This document shows, one piece after another, positions 22,346-36,100 of a DNA stretch of 64,000 nt. The stretch comes from Oscarella lobularis (lineage: Eukaryota > Porifera > Homoscleromorpha > Homosclerophorida > Oscarellidae): the NCBI RefSeq assembly GCF_947507565.1, contig NC_089183.1:930001-994000 (forward strand). Direction: 5' to 3'. How positions within the stretch are numbered: the first letter of the stretch is position 1; the number at the start of each line of letters is the position of its first letter. The notes under the pieces were generated by a model. That model searched no databases. It saw nothing but the letters and a program-made list of their open reading frames with translations, and was not told where the DNA came from. The position numbers and the translations under genes are program-made.

Positions 22346-25300
22346 ATGGAACTCGTCGCCGTTCTCTTTATTCTGTTTCTAGCGCCGCTTTCGACGATTT
22401 CAAGCGAACCCGGCCTCTTTCCGGAAACGTCGAACGTCGCCGCGGAATTCTCAGCCACGTCGACGTGCGGAAATCCACCGAATCTCTACTGTCCTCCCTA
22501 CAGGCAAACAGCGTTGATAAAATGCCTGACTTGCAATGAAACGTCGGGAGACGACGTCCACCCCGGAGATTTCGCCGTCGACGGCAATTTCTCGACGTTC
22601 TGGCAAGCGACGACGTTCAAAGACGCGCTCAATGAGATGGTGAACGTGAGCGTGAGTCTCGGTGGAAAATTCCAAATCGATCGATCCGTTATTACCTTCA
22701 ATACGTATCGACCCGAGCTCATGATACTCGAAAAGTCGAACAACAACGGAACGACGTGGACGCCTCTTCAATATTACGCGGCCAATTGCGGCAGATTTAC
22801 GACCATTGTCGAGCGAATGCGATCTGAATTGCCCAACGAAAGCGAGAACACGATTGCCTTTTGCATTCAGGAAGATACGCACCTCCAAGACCCCGAAACG
22901 GGGGGAACAGTAACAGGACCTTTGTCTATTTTTTTAACCGTTAATCCGTGTTTTAGGTTACGTTCGATGCAGGGTTTCGGTACGAGACGAATCGATTTGA
23001 CGTCGCACTAGTCGTCGAGCATACTCTCGTTACGAATCTGCGAGCGCGTTTTCTCGACTTGGACACGCGCGGCGACGTTTTCGTGTCGCCCAGCGAGCAA
23101 ACGTTTGCCGGCTATTATTACGCTATCGAAGAGTGGGAAGTCGACGCTCGTTGCTACTGTTACGGCCACTCGAACGAATGCGTCGTCGACGAGTCGAATA
23201 GGGTATACGGAAGAGCGTTTAATAATCAATATTTTTTCTATTTGTTTTTGATTTTGTTAGATAACGGATAAATGCGTGTGTGGTCATAATACGGCTGGAC
23301 CTAACTGCGATCGATGTCTGCCGCTCTTCAACAATAGGCCTTTTCGTCGAGGAAACTCGTCGCACGCGAATCCTTGTGAAGGTGCGTGAGAGAACGATTC
23401 GTATGGCTCTAGAGACTTTATCGTTTTCTGCACTAGCGTGCGAGTGCCACGATCACGCTGATCGCTGTGTGTACGACGAGGCTAAGGGGGTTGGTGTGTG
23501 CGTCGATTGCAAGCACAACACTACGGGCGATTGGTGTGACAGCTGTCTTCCCAACTTCTTCCGCGATCCGACGACAAGTCTAAAAGATTTGCAAGTTTGC
23601 ATAGGTGGGTTCTCCGAGCTAGACAAGCGTTGTACTGTACGCTGCACGAGGCCAAGCTTTCTCTTTACAGAATGCTCCAATTGTGACGGTTTTGGCACGA
23701 AAGCGTGTAACGCGAGCAACTGCATTTGTCACCCAAACGTCGAAGGCGATTTTTGCCGGAACTGTACGTGCGGTTTTGGAAAGATTCAGGACGCGGTGGC
23801 CGGATGCGAATGTAAGAGACAAGGAGGAGAAATCATGCTCAAGTTTTTTTTTCATTTTATTTAGCGTGCGACTGTGATTTGAATGGTACGATATCGTGTT
23901 CGGGAAGTCCGACGACGAGTCGAGTCGTCTGCGATCAAATATCCGGCGAGTGCGCGTGCAAAACGAACGTTATGGGCCCGCGGTGCAATACGTGCAAGGT
24001 ACGGAACAACGTTGGGAAGTAGCGCGTTTATCTGTATTCTGCTCCAGCCTGGATTTCACAGTCTATCGAGCACGAATAGCGACGGTTGCACGGCGTGCGA
24101 CTGTCCGACGCTGACAAGGTCGTCGTCAATATGCGACGTCGATACAGGAGCTTGTTTGTGCTTACCCGGTCTCAACGGATCGCGATGCAACGAAATCCTG
24201 CCCGGGTTTTTCGTTCCCGACATCGAGGGAATTATTTACGAAGGAGAGTTTGCCATTCTATCGGTAAGACGTTGCTACCGCTCCCATGGGCTGATTGGGG
24301 GCTCTAGGGAGCTGAAATTGAACTCAATCCTTCTACGCCGTTTACCGGAAGCGGTTGTTCGCGATTTGGCGACGTTGGCGATAAGGCAGTGTTTGAGATT
24401 CCAGTGCCGCGTCGAACTATTCGCTATCGGCTCGTCCTTCGCTATTCTGTAATATCGTTTGACTTTTTCCTCATTGTTTTAGTATGTGAAGTAATAGGCG
24501 GATGCTGATACCGGCGGAGTTGAAGTTACTGTAACAAGATCAGGAAGTGGCAACTATTCATGCCCCTCAGGCGATTCTGTCAGCGGACAGAACGTGTTGG
24601 ATACTTTATTCACACTTGTAGCATCCAGTGATTTCATTGAAATCCAAGCTGCTGGGACTTGCCTTCAAGCGAGCGATACAATCACTGTTACTGTGTCTCA
24701 TTTGACAGCACCCGCCAATTGGTGTGTGGACTCTGTAAGTTTCGCATTTCGTTTACCGGTAGTACAATAATCCGAACTGTCAATAGGTCGTATTGATTCC
24801 ATTGCAAGCTGACATCCAGGACGTTATAATTGCTTCGTCAGAAGTCGCCTTGGCTGTGTTTTCATTCCCGGGCTGCTATATCCCTAGAACCACCGAATTA
24901 ACTGCACCCACGGGTGACTGCCTGCAGTTCTCTATTGAAGTAACTGCTTGGTTGTTTGGAGGAGCTATCGGTGAGACAACTTAGAATCCCCTCTGCTGTG
25001 AACCGTCAAGGTTTACGCGTAGAATGTGGCTGCTCTCCGAATGGAACGGACCCTACTTCCATTGGAGAATGTGAGCCGTTCAGTGGCGCGTGCACCTGCA
25101 AGAGCAACGTTTTACCGGGAGGAAAATGCGACACGTGCAAGGTACGGGAAGGTGCTCTGTAGTTGGTTGTTATACGAATTTATTTGCTGGGGTTTAGGAT
25201 GAATTTTTTGGATTGAGCACCAGTTTAGCAGATGGCTGTCAAGCCTGTCCGTGTTTGAGTATTACATCAACGTCTTCAGTTTGCAATAAAGAGACTGGTC

Positions 25301-28300
25301 AGTGCTCATGCAAAAGCGGATTGACAGGCCAAACGTGTGATCAAGTCATGTCTGGGTATTTCCTGCCCAATTTGGAAGGCGTCTACTATGAAGGAGAAGA
25401 CGCTCAGCTAATGGTGCTTCTGTTTCTCTAAAGCGTTTTATTGCTTCTGTGCTAGTTTCTTTTTTTTATGTGACAAGGGTCCCAAAGCGGTCACTCCTTC
25501 CGACCCGTCAATGCTGTCTGGCCGTGCGTGCGCCCAATTTGAGGCCGTTGGAGACAGAGCGACGATAAGGCTTCAAGTTCCACTTCAAACGATTCGCTAT
25601 CGCCTTCGTATGCGCTATACGGTAAGTCAATGGCATTTCATACGTTGATATGTACTACATGCTGGAATAGGCTGACGCCGATACTGGAAACGTCGATTTT
25701 ACTGTGACGAGGGTGGGAAACAGCAACTACTCTTGCGGTGCGACGTCAGTCAGCGGACAAAATTTATTTCAAAACGAATTTACGCTGACTTCTACTGCGG
25801 CTGATGTCATTGACATCGCACCCGACCTTTGCCTTGAAGCCAATGACACAGTCATTCTCACGGTTTCGCAAGCAGGCGCACCTTCAGATTGGTGTCTAGA
25901 TGCGGTATTTTATTATTCATTCTCAAACGTAAACTGAGTGAGATTTATAGGCGCTCTTGATGGCGTTGGAATCAGAATTCGGCAGTGATGTTACAAGTAT
26001 CGACATCTTTGTTTTTCCTGGTTGCTATAGCAACAGACTCACTGATCTGGGTCCGCCAAGTAATCCTACATGTGAACCATTCATCGTTCGAGCAGCTGGT
26101 TGGCTATTTGACGGAGCATTCGGTATAGCATCTCCATATTAGATAAAGTTACCTGACGTCGATCTTTTCTAGAATGCGATTGCAGTGCAGATGGAGCAAA
26201 CAATTCTGCCGTCTGTCAGATGTTCGGCGGACAGTGTGACTGCTTTGAGCACGTCAACGAGAGAACGTGTTCGCGTTGCGAATACCAATTCTTTAATCTC
26301 AGCTCGGGAAAGGGATGCGAGGGTGACTTCGAATTGCTCCACTAGATTACGTTGAATTTTTTTATGTCCAGCTTGCAATTGTTTTGAAAATGGGACCAAT
26401 CCTGATTCGCGTTTGGAATGCGATCAGATGGACGGGAGGTGCGAGTGCAAGGCGAACGTGGAGCCGGGCAGCAAATGCACAACCTGCCAAGTAGATAGCG
26501 ACTTCAGATCAACGAACAAAGTAATTATGAATTCTAGGATGAATTCTTTCGATTGCGTGGCGATGATCCCAACGGCTGCACGGCGTGCGGTTGTTCACTT
26601 TTGACGTCAACGAGTCTGACTTGCAACAAGGAAACGGGACAATGTCCTTGCTCTGATGGACTGCAAGGTCGAACGTGTACCGAAATCAGGCCAGGATTTT
26701 ACGTACCCAACTTGGAAGGGATTATTTATGAAGGAGAAGACGCTCTGCTAATGGTGCTTGTGCATTTCTTCTTCCGCCATTGTGTCACTCTTGTTCTCTT
26801 CTCACAGGGTCCTGAAGCCGTCACTCCCTCAAATCCATCTGATATTTCCGGGCGAGCGTGTGCGCAATTTAAGGCTGTTGAAAACGTCGCTTCATTTCAA
26901 CTCAGAGTTCCACTTCAAACGATTCGCTATCGTCTTCGTTTGCGTTATTCAGTAAGTTAATGGCATGTTATGCGCCATTCATTATCTACTATTTGCGCTG
27001 GAACAGGTTGACGCCGACACTGGAATTGTTGATTTTACTGTGACGAGAGAAGGAAACAGCAACTACTCTTGCGGTGCGACTTCAGTCAGCGGACGAAATT
27101 TATTTCAAAACGCGCTTACCCTAACTTCTACTGCGGCGGATGTCATTGACGTCGCACCCGACCTTTGCCTTGAAGCCAATGACACGATCATTTTCACGAT
27201 TACGCAAACAGGGACACCCTCAGATTGGTGTCTTGATGCGGTATTTTATTATTCATTCTCAAACGTAAACTGAGTGAGATTTATAGGCGTTCTTGATGCC
27301 GTTGCAATCTGAATTCGGTAGCGATGTTACAAACAATGACATCTTTGGTTTTCCTGGTTGCTATACCGACAGACTCACTGAGCTGGGTCCGCCAAGGTAT
27401 CCTGCATGTGAACCATTCACTTTTAGAGCGGCTGCTTGGCTATTTGGACGAGCCTTCGGTAAAACTCTATTTAGTTGTACTTGAAAAGTCACTATTTTTC
27501 TTGCTATGCAGAGTGTAGCTGTGACGCGGTTGGCGCAAACGATTCCAACACGTGTGAAGCATTCGGCGGCCAATGTGACTGTTTTGATCGCGTTATTGGG
27601 CGAACCTGCTCAGAGTGTGAACACCAGTTTTTCAACCTCACTTCCGTAGTAGGATGCCAAGGTGGGTTGCTCATAGCCCTACTCGTTTTCTCATCGTACA
27701 ATTTTGCAGCCTGCAACTGTTTTGAAAACGGAACCGATCCGGAGTCGTTCCTCAAATGCAATCAAATGGACGGAACGTGCACTTGCAAGGCCAGCGTGGA
27801 AGGTGACAAGTGCACCGTATGCAAGGTAAACGCTTCTTTTCATTCCATTTAGATCAGAATAACTTGATTTTAATAACTAGGACGGTTTTTTCAACTTGGC
27901 AAGAGACGGCTGCGAGCCCTGCGTTTGTTCTTCAGTGACGACGTCTCCTTTGCTATGTAACAAAGAAACTGGGCAATGCGGATGCAAGCGCGGCTTCCAC
28001 GGTGAAGATTGCGAGCAAGTCTTGCCCTCCTTCTATGTTCCCGGGCTGGAATGGATTATTTACGAAGGAGAAGACGCTCAGCTAATGGTGGGTCGTCTTT
28101 TTTCTTTGTTCACTGTATCACTTTTTTCTCAGGGTCCCAAACCTGTCTCTCCCATCGACTCGTCAATGCTGTCTGGCAGTGCATGCGCCCAGTTTGAGGC
28201 TGTCGGAGACAAAGCGACGATAAGGCTTCAAGTTCCACTTCAAACCATTCGCTATCGCCTTCGTCTGCGTTATTCGGTAAGTTAATTGGCATTTCACATG

Positions 28301-31300
28301 TCAGTATGTACTATGTACCAGATTAGGCTGATGCGGACACTGGAAACGTTGATTTTGCTGTGACGAGAGAGGGAAACAGCAACTACTCTTGCGGTGCGAC
28401 TTCAGTCAGCGGACAAGATTTATTTCAAAACGAATTTACTCTGACTTCTACTGCGATTGATATCATTGATGTCGCACCCGACCTTTGCCTTGAAGCCAGT
28501 GACACAATCATTTTCACGATTACGCAAACAGGCGCACCTTCAGATTGGTGTCTAGATGCGGTATTTTATTATTCATTCTCAAACGCCTAAACGTGTTGAC
28601 TTAGATTAATAGGCGCTCTTGATGCCAGAATTCGGTAGTGATGTTACAAACAATGAGGTCTTTGTTTTTCCTGGTTGCTATGCCGACAGAATCACTGAGC
28701 TAGGTCCGCCAAGTAGTCCTGCATGTGAACCATTCACCGTCCGAGCATCTGGTTGGCTATTCGACGGAACATTTGGTAAAACAATAATCTCACGGACTAG
28801 TTAGAAAGGCTTTAGTCAGTGTCTTGCAGAATGTAACTGTGATTCCGTCGGTGCAAACAATTCTAACTTGTGCGATCCATTCGGCGGTCAGTGTGACTGT
28901 GCTAATAGCGTGATTGGGCGAACTTGTTCAGCGTGCAGTTACAATTCATTCAACGTGACCAGCTCGGGCTGTCAAGGTTAATTAATAGAGTCATTTAATT
29001 AGCAAATAGTATACGCATGTTTTTGTATAGCCTGTGATTGCGTTGAAGCGGGAACCAATCCGTCGCGCCCTTGCGACTCGACAACCGGCGAGTGCCTTTG
29101 CAAGGATAATTTCACTGGAGAAAGATGTCATTTGTGCAAGTCTGGTTTCAAGCGAGAAGTGCTAAATGGCAATGAATCGATTCCGTGCGTTCCTTGCGAG
29201 TGTAACGGTCATTCGTTCGTTTGCCATCCACTAACGGGCGTTTGCATGAACTGCTCGAATAACACCGTGGGCAATTTCTGCGAAGAGTGCGAAGACGGGT
29301 TCTTCGGTGACGCCACGTCTGGCGGTTCTTGCCAAGCGTGCATGTGCAATCGCCCTCTCGGATCGAACAGCATCGTTTGCGACAAAGTAGAACTACTGTA
29401 CCTCATGTGTCTAAAGCTGTGCTAATGCCGATTATGTGTGCATACAGGTGTCTGGTAATTGTTCGTGCCTTGTTGGATTTGTTGGCCGAATCTGTGACGC
29501 CTGCGGAGACGGCTTCTATGATTCGTCTAACGGCTGTCTGGGTAAGACTAAACCGTCAGCGTACTTTGTATATATTGAAACGGCTTTTAGTCTGCAATTG
29601 CTCTGGAGCGGGAACCAATCCAAAGGGCCCATGCAACTCAACAACCGGTGAGTGCGTGTGCAAGGAGAATTTTAGCGGAGAGAAATGCGACCGATGCGCC
29701 GCTTCGTTTTTCAATTACCCCGCGTGCGATCCGTGCGACTGCGACGCGCAGTTCTCCGTCGATTCGACGTGCGACGAGTCCGGCGCGTGTACGTGCAAAA
29801 CCGGCGTCGAAGGAGCTAAATGCGACGGCGGATGTCGTGACGGATATTTTAATCTGACTTCGAACGGCTGCTCGCCGTGCACCTGTTCGTCGGTCGGCAC
29901 CGGCGGCAATTTGACGTGCGATAAGGTGACGGGTCAGTGCGACTGCGTTGACGGCGTCACCGGCGTGACGTGCGATCGGTGCCAAAAGGGATTTTACGGA
30001 TTTGGTCGTTTTTCTGGGATCGCTTGCCGTAATTGTTTCTGTAATGAACATGCCGACGGCTGCTCGTTGAGAGAAATCCCGACTTTGGCGGTTACGTCCA
30101 CGTTTGACGTGGACAATGAAGGCTGGACTTTCCTTTATAACAATGGAGCAAACCGAAACTCGGCCCGTCGCGATCGGTAATGTGAAGTTACTTAGGAATT
30201 CTACTCACGTTCTGTGTTTGACAGGCAAGGTTTTTTGTTCAATTGTTGCTACGAATTTTTTTCTGCTCCTCCCAAGTATCTTGGGAATCAACTCGCATCA
30301 TATGGCCAGCTTTTCACTTTTGATTTAGGTTTGGACTTGCGTTGTGGCGAACCTCCGTTGTCTAATGATAGTGTGAGGCTGAAGGGAGGAAATGTTTCCG
30401 AATTTTTATCTTACTCATTTCCAAGTAACCCTCCAATCGGTAACTACCCAAATATTCCCTCCCAAACATTCACAGTACGTGCAAGAAGAAAGGAAACCTT
30501 GTCTTTTATCACTCAGCTGTTGTAGATTAAAATGATCGAATCAAATTTCTTCTATAAAAGCGACTCCGATAGAGGATCTCATAGACCTGTCACAAAGGAA
30601 GAACTTTTGAATACTCTTGGGGATCTTAAAGAACTGCAAATTTGGATGTACGAAGTATGGATAAAGAGATAAGGGCAAGAGAATGTTTCTAATTAACTGA
30701 ACGGTTTGTGTACTATGTAGGATATCTGTTTCGAGGTTTTACTCGACAATGTAACACTGAACCGAGCGAATGCTACCGAGAACTGCACGTGCAACATTGG
30801 ATACGAGGGGCTCTCCTGTGAGTCGTGCCAAGAAGGCTTCTTTGCTGATGCATCGCACGGCGGTAATTGTCAACCGTGCGACTGCGCGTCGTTTGGGTCG
30901 AATAGCACAATTTGCGACAATGTAAGAAAAGTAACGCGGCGCTCATATGCCTAGTTCTACAGTCGACTGTAGGTAACCGGACTTTGCGATTGCAAAAGGA
31001 GATTTACTGGGAGGCGATGTGACACCGACATTTGCGAGTCGTGCTTCTGCTACGGTCACAGCGACCGTTGCGCGTACGACGAGCAAAGAGGCTGCGTGTG
31101 CGTCGATTGCGAGCACAACACCACCGGCGATCGATGTGAAAAGTGCCTTGCAGACTTTTTCCGTGATCCCGGCAAAGAGCCGAACGATCCGACCGTTTGC
31201 TTGCGTAAGTGTGGGGTATGAAACAGTGTTGCACGAGTTTGAAATGTTTCGGCGCAAAGTAGATGTTAGTGCGAGCTGATTGAATGCGATGAATTGTAGA

Positions 31301-31325
31301 TGCTGAAAATTTGGGCAAAGAGTAA
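22346..31325 (+). CDS. Laminin-alpha short-arm-like secreted protein, copy A
   Basis: A multi-exon gene starting with a signal peptide, then a laminin N-terminal (LN) domain over two exons (22346–22909, 22957–23202; CLTCNETSGDD, FSTFWQATTF). Laminin-EGF (LE) modules follow. Four laminin IV type B (L4b) domains lie near 24.2–25.0, 25.4–26.1, 26.7–27.5 and 28.0–28.8 kb, each opening GFxVPxLEGIIYEGE-like and containing WCxDxV. Then LE modules (28.8–30.1 kb), one laminin IV type A (L4a) domain (30.1–30.8 kb; APPKYLGNQLASYGQ, DNVTLNRAN) and closing LE modules. Exons I checked keep phase. The last splice (C|AT) adds HAENLGKE and stops at 31323–31325; without it the stop is at 31219. Order LN-LE-L4b-LE-L4a-LE matches laminin alpha short arms, but there is no coiled coil or LG domain, so it cannot form a laminin trimer. 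Confidence 0.85.
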
Positions 31326-31440
31326 GTGTAGAGTTTTTGCAGTTGTATGTATCATTTGATCGAACCAATTGGTGCGGCTAGGGTAAGTGCGAACTGCGCC
31401 ATGCATTCTGACAAAAGGTAATAACAGACAATTGATGTTT

Positions 31441-32485
31441 CTACAGACGGATTCCAACGGACATTCTTTTCTTTCCCAGATTTTTGGCTCCATTTACATC
31501 AAATGCAATTCCATCATACTTGTTCCTGCCAAAATCCCCGTCTGTTCGGTAATGTGGAGTTGCATAGTCACCACACCAGCTGTTACACTTTTTGTAGCAG
31601 TCTGTGTAGCCGCTCACAAAGTATCCTGGATAAAACCGATTATTTGAATCGTCAGAATTATCACACATCAAAAATTGATAGCGATATTGCGTTGAAGCGG
31701 CGCCATGTCCTGCCCAGAAACCATAGGTATTTCCTGGTACATTGTAGTCTGTGGTTCTTGTGACTATAGATCCATGGGTGTTTTTAGTAAACCAAGCAGA
31801 AAGTCCACCTGCGTCATGGTCAACATAGCGGACTTCTTTGAACTACAGGTAGAAGACAGAGAGTGGATACCGTTTTACATACTTATTGCTACTCCCGGGA
31901 ATGCTACTGCAATCAGCTCTATAGCCACTTGTTCCATACGGCTTTTGTGGATTGTACGTCTTTTCCGTCTTCAATTTCACGGCAGAGTCAGTGGTATAGC
32001 ACATAGTCCAGCCTCCACCAGCCGTCGTCATATCACAATACACCTTTTTAGAAAGAAGGGCTGATCAATGTCGATCTTCTTTTAGCTGTGTTTTCTGACC
32101 TGAAATGCTCCTTGATATAAGGACGAGTCCGGGTTTATCCAATAGACTCCACTGGGCAAATTTGGATCCTTTTGCTTTATGTCTTTGCATGATTTTCCGG
32201 GATTGATTTTTGTATTTCCAGATGCAGAACTTTCGCCCCTAAGCGATCTCCACTCTTTTCCATTGCAGTACATCAGTAGCCCGTCAGAATAATTAAATGC
32301 CACGAATCCTTGAGACGTATCTTTACAAGCTTCATAAAAGAAGACGATTGAATATTACCAGCCGTTTCCAAATTGCACGCTCTGTAACTACGACCGTCAG
32401 CAAGCCAAACACTTTCATTCTTTGCTCCAGCTGCAAAGGCAGCTGCCAGAAGGAAGAAAACACTGCTGCAGGGATGTAAAGTCAA
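31441..32485 (-). CDS. Fibrinogen-like secreted protein, copy A, start codon lost
   Basis: Four exons in minus orientation, convergent with laminin-like gene A. The product would have a signal peptide, a short Cys module (around FNYSDGLLMYCNGKEWRSL), then a fibrinogen C-terminal-like domain: LPSGVYWINPD, then VYCDMTTAGGGWTMCYTT, then a Cys-rich end (CDNSDD, KKCNSWCGD) that stops with VGIRL. Intron 3 is only 36 nt. In copies B and C the signal peptide starts with ATG; here the same codon is TTG (32483–32485), and no in-frame ATG is seen just upstream. It may be silent or use a non-AUG start. Such domains commonly bind acetylated sugars or matrix partners; the ligand here is unknown. Confidence 0.7.
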
Positions 32486-32518
32486 CTTCAGTTGCCTCAG
32501 CTGGCTCTGTCGAGTAAG

Positions 32519-32526
32519 ACTATATA
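32519..32526 (-). promoter_or_regulatory. TATA-like box of fibrinogen-like gene A
   Basis: On the minus strand GATATATAG lies about 35–45 nt upstream of the signal-peptide start. The same element is kept in the other copies at about 42432 (B), 53489 (C) and 56325 (D), including the copy with a lost ATG and the pseudogene. Confidence 0.5.
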
Positions 32527-33130
32527 TCTGCGTCAAGCTCCGGAGACAGACATGTCGCTAAAAACGGCGTAGGGAAACCGATCTATGCTCCGCAATGTCG
32601 TGAATCGTGATATACTGTTTATGCACGCTCATCTGCAAAATGTTTGTAACGTAAGCTTTGACAACGATTTTGAATGTATTGAACGTATATCTCTATATAT
32701 AATGTACGAAGCCTGCACATGCGTACACCAGAGCTTTTATCTTCGATGTCAGAGCAAACGAGGATACTGTAAAGTGTTGTTGTTGTTCCACTTGTTCAGA
32801 CCATAGATAAAAAATATTTTTTATCCATGTTCAGTCTATGGTTCAGACTAGGAGAACATTTTTGCCGCGTTACACGCGCTCGTCGCGCATGCTCACTTTG
32901 CTTCTGTATGTTTTGTTCTCATTGACTTTTTCCTGCGTCACAGTGAAATCCTGGACGCCTTCGATCGAACCCCTTCTCGAAGACCGTTTCGGTAGACGGC
33001 AACTCCGCCGTGGGTCTCCACTCAGCGCAGGGGAAAAAACGGTAGACCTAGCTAATCGGTATTCGGCTCTCTTAGCCTCTCTACCTATGTTTTCATACGC
33101 TTGCGTCATACATAACGCGTTCTTATCGCA

Positions 33131-36100
33131 ATGGAACTCGTCGCCGTTCTCTTTCTTCTGTTTCTAGGGCCGCTTTCGACGATTTCAAGCGCACCCGGCC
33201 TCTTTCCGGAAACGTCGAACGTCGCAGCGGAATTTTCAGCCACGTCGACGTGCGGAAATCCACCGAATCTCTACTGTCCTCCCTACAGGCAAACAGCGTT
33301 GATAAAATGCCTGACTTGCAATGAAACGGGAGACGACGTTCATCGCGGCGAATTCGCCGTCGACGGCAATTTTTCGACGTTCTGGCAAGCGGCAACGTTC
33401 AAAGACGCGCTCATTGAGATGGTGAACGTGAGCGTGAGTCTCGGGGGAAAATTCCAAGTCGATCGATCCGTTATTACCTTCAATACGTATCGACCCGAGC
33501 TCATGATTCTCGAAAAGTCGAACGACAACGGAACGACGTGGACGCCTCTTCAATATTACGCGGCCAATTGCGGCAGATTTACGAGCATTGTCGAGCGAAT
33601 GCGATCTGAATTGCCCAACGAAAGCGAGAACACGATTGCCTTTTGCATTCAGGAAGACTCGACGCTCCAAGACCCCGAAACGGGGGGAACAGTAACAGAC
33701 TCTTTGTCTATTTTCTTTAGCTAATAGCCGTGTTTTAGGTGACGTACAACGCAACTTCTCGGTACGAGACGAATCGATTTGACGTCGCACTAGTCGTCGA
33801 GCATACTCTCGTTACGAATCTACGAGCGCGTTTTCTCGACTTGGACACGCGCGGCGACGTTTTCGTGTCGCCCAGCGAGCAAACGTTTGCCGCCTATTAT
33901 TACGCTATCGAAGAGTGGGAAGTCGACGCTCGTTGCTACTGTTACGGCCACTCGAACGAATGCGTCGTCGACGAGTCGAATAGGGTATGCGGAAGAGCGT
34001 TTGATTAATCAATATTGTTTCTATTTGTTTTTGATTTCGGCAGATAACGGATAGATGCGTGTGCAGTCATAATACGGCTGGACCTAACTGCGATCGATGT
34101 CTGCCGCTCTTCAACAATAGGCCTTTTCGTCGAGGAAACTCGTCGCACGCGAATCCTTGTGAAGGTGAGAGAACGACTTGTATGGCTCTAGAGACTTTAT
34201 CGTTTTCTGCACTAGCGTGCGAGTGTCACGATCACGCTGATCGTTGCGTGTACGACGAGGCTAAGGGGGTTGGTGTGTGCGTCGATTGCAAGCACAACAC
34301 TACGGGCGATCGGTGTGACAGCTGCCTTCCCAACTTCTTCCGCGATCCGACGAGAAGTCTAAATGATGTGCAAGTTTGCATAGGTGGGTTCTCGGAGCTA
34401 GACAAGCATTGTACTGTACGCTGCACGAGGTCAAGATTTCTCTCTATAGAATGCTCCAATTGCGACGATTTTGGCACGAAAGCGTGTAACGCGAGCGGCT
34501 GCATTTGTCACCCAAACGTTGAAGACGTTTTTTGCCGGAACTGTAGGTGCGGATTTGGAAAGATTCGGGACGCGGTGGCAGGATGCGAGTGTAAGAGAAA
34601 GAGGGAGGAGAACTCACGCTCAAGTTTTTATTTAGTGTGCGACTGTGATTTGAATGGTACGATAGCGTGTTCGGAAAGCCCGACGACGAGTCGAGTCGTC
34701 TGCGATCAAATATCCGGCGCGTGCGCGTGCAAAACCGGCGTCGAAGGAGCTAAATGCGACGGCGGATGTCGTGACGGATATTTTAATCTGACTTCGAACG
34801 GCTGCTCGGCGTGCACCTGTTCGTCGGTCGGCACTGGCGGCAATTTGACGTGCGATAAGGTGACGGGCCAGTGCGACTGCGTTGACGGCGTCACCGGCGT
34901 GAAGTGCGATCGGTGCCAAAAGGGATTTTACGGCTTTGATCCTTTTTCTGGGATCGCTTGCCGTAAGTGTTACTGTAATGCGCATGCTGACGACTGCTCG
35001 TTGAGAGAAATCCCGACTTCGGCGGTTACGTCCACGTTTGAGGTGGACAATGAAGGCTGGACTACCATTCAGAACAGTCAAGCAAACCGATACTCGTCTG
35101 ATCGCGATGGGTAATGTGAACTTAATGAGGAGTTAAAATTCTACTCCTGGACTGTGTTTGACAGGCGAGGATTTTTGCGCGAATGTTGCGACGAATATTT
35201 TGCGGCTCCTCTCAAATATCTTGGGAACCAACGTGCATCATACCGTCAACTTTTGACTTTTGATTATGGTGTGAAATCTTATTGTAGCGACTACTCGTTG
35301 TGCAATACCAGCGATAGTGTAAGACTCAAGGGAGGAAATGTTTCCGACTTTTTATCTTACTCATTTCCAAATATTCCTCCTGTCGGTATTTACCCAAAGA
35401 TTTCTTTCCAAGCATTCACGGTACGTGCAAGAAAAAGAGAGAAAACAAATTCTTAATTGCTCAGCTGTTGCAGATTACAATGATTGAATCAAATTTCTTC
35501 TATAAAAGTGACTCTGATAGAGGATCCCATAGATCAGTCACAAAGGAAGACTTCTTGAATGTTCTTGGGGATCTCGAAGAACTGCAGATAAGGGTCTACG
35601 GAGATTATATTGTACGGAAGAGAGAAATTCGAGAGTACGTTTCTGTTTCTAATTAACTGAGTGGTTTGTGTTTTGTTTAGGCACCCTGTTTCGATGCTTT
35701 TCTCGACAACGTAACACTGAACCGAGCGAATGCTACAGTGAGCTGCTCGTGCAACATTGGATACGAAGGGCTCTTCTGCGAGTCGTGCCAGTCAGGCTTT
35801 TATACTAATGACTCGCACGGCGGCAACTGTCAACCGTGTGGCTGCACGTCGTTTGGGTCAAACAGCACAATTTGCGACAATGTAAGAGTAGCAACGCTGC
35901 ATTCACATTACATGCTCTACAGTCGGCTTTAGGTAACCGGCCTTTGCGCTTGTAAAAGCGGATTTTCTGGAAGGCAATGCGACATTTGCGAGCCGTCACA
36001 GTGCTTCTGCTACGGTCACAGCGACCGTTGCGCGTACGACGAGCAAAGGGGCTGCGTGTGCGTCGATTGCGAGCACAACACCACCGGCGATCGATGTGAA

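Larger units (their letters stand above)
21875..32640. repeat. Tandem unit A of the laminin/fibrinogen-like array
   Basis: The unit begins in the last codons of the kinesin gene (a segment around 'taacgtaagctttgacaacg') and runs through the laminin-like gene and the convergent fibrinogen-like gene. The same starting segment recurs at about 32641 and 43220, so the period is about 10.6–10.8 kb. Nucleotide identity looks very high over coding and intron sequence. Confidence 0.85.

Noticed and set aside
24000-31000. CRISPR-like or satellite-like repetition
   Set aside because: The periodicity comes from LE and L4b protein modules with exon–intron structure, not from short identical repeats with spacers.
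31705-32064. Plus-strand open frames across the fibrinogen-like gene, repeated in each copy
   Set aside because: They are antisense to well-supported fibrinogen-like exons; recurrence only reflects the tandem duplication.
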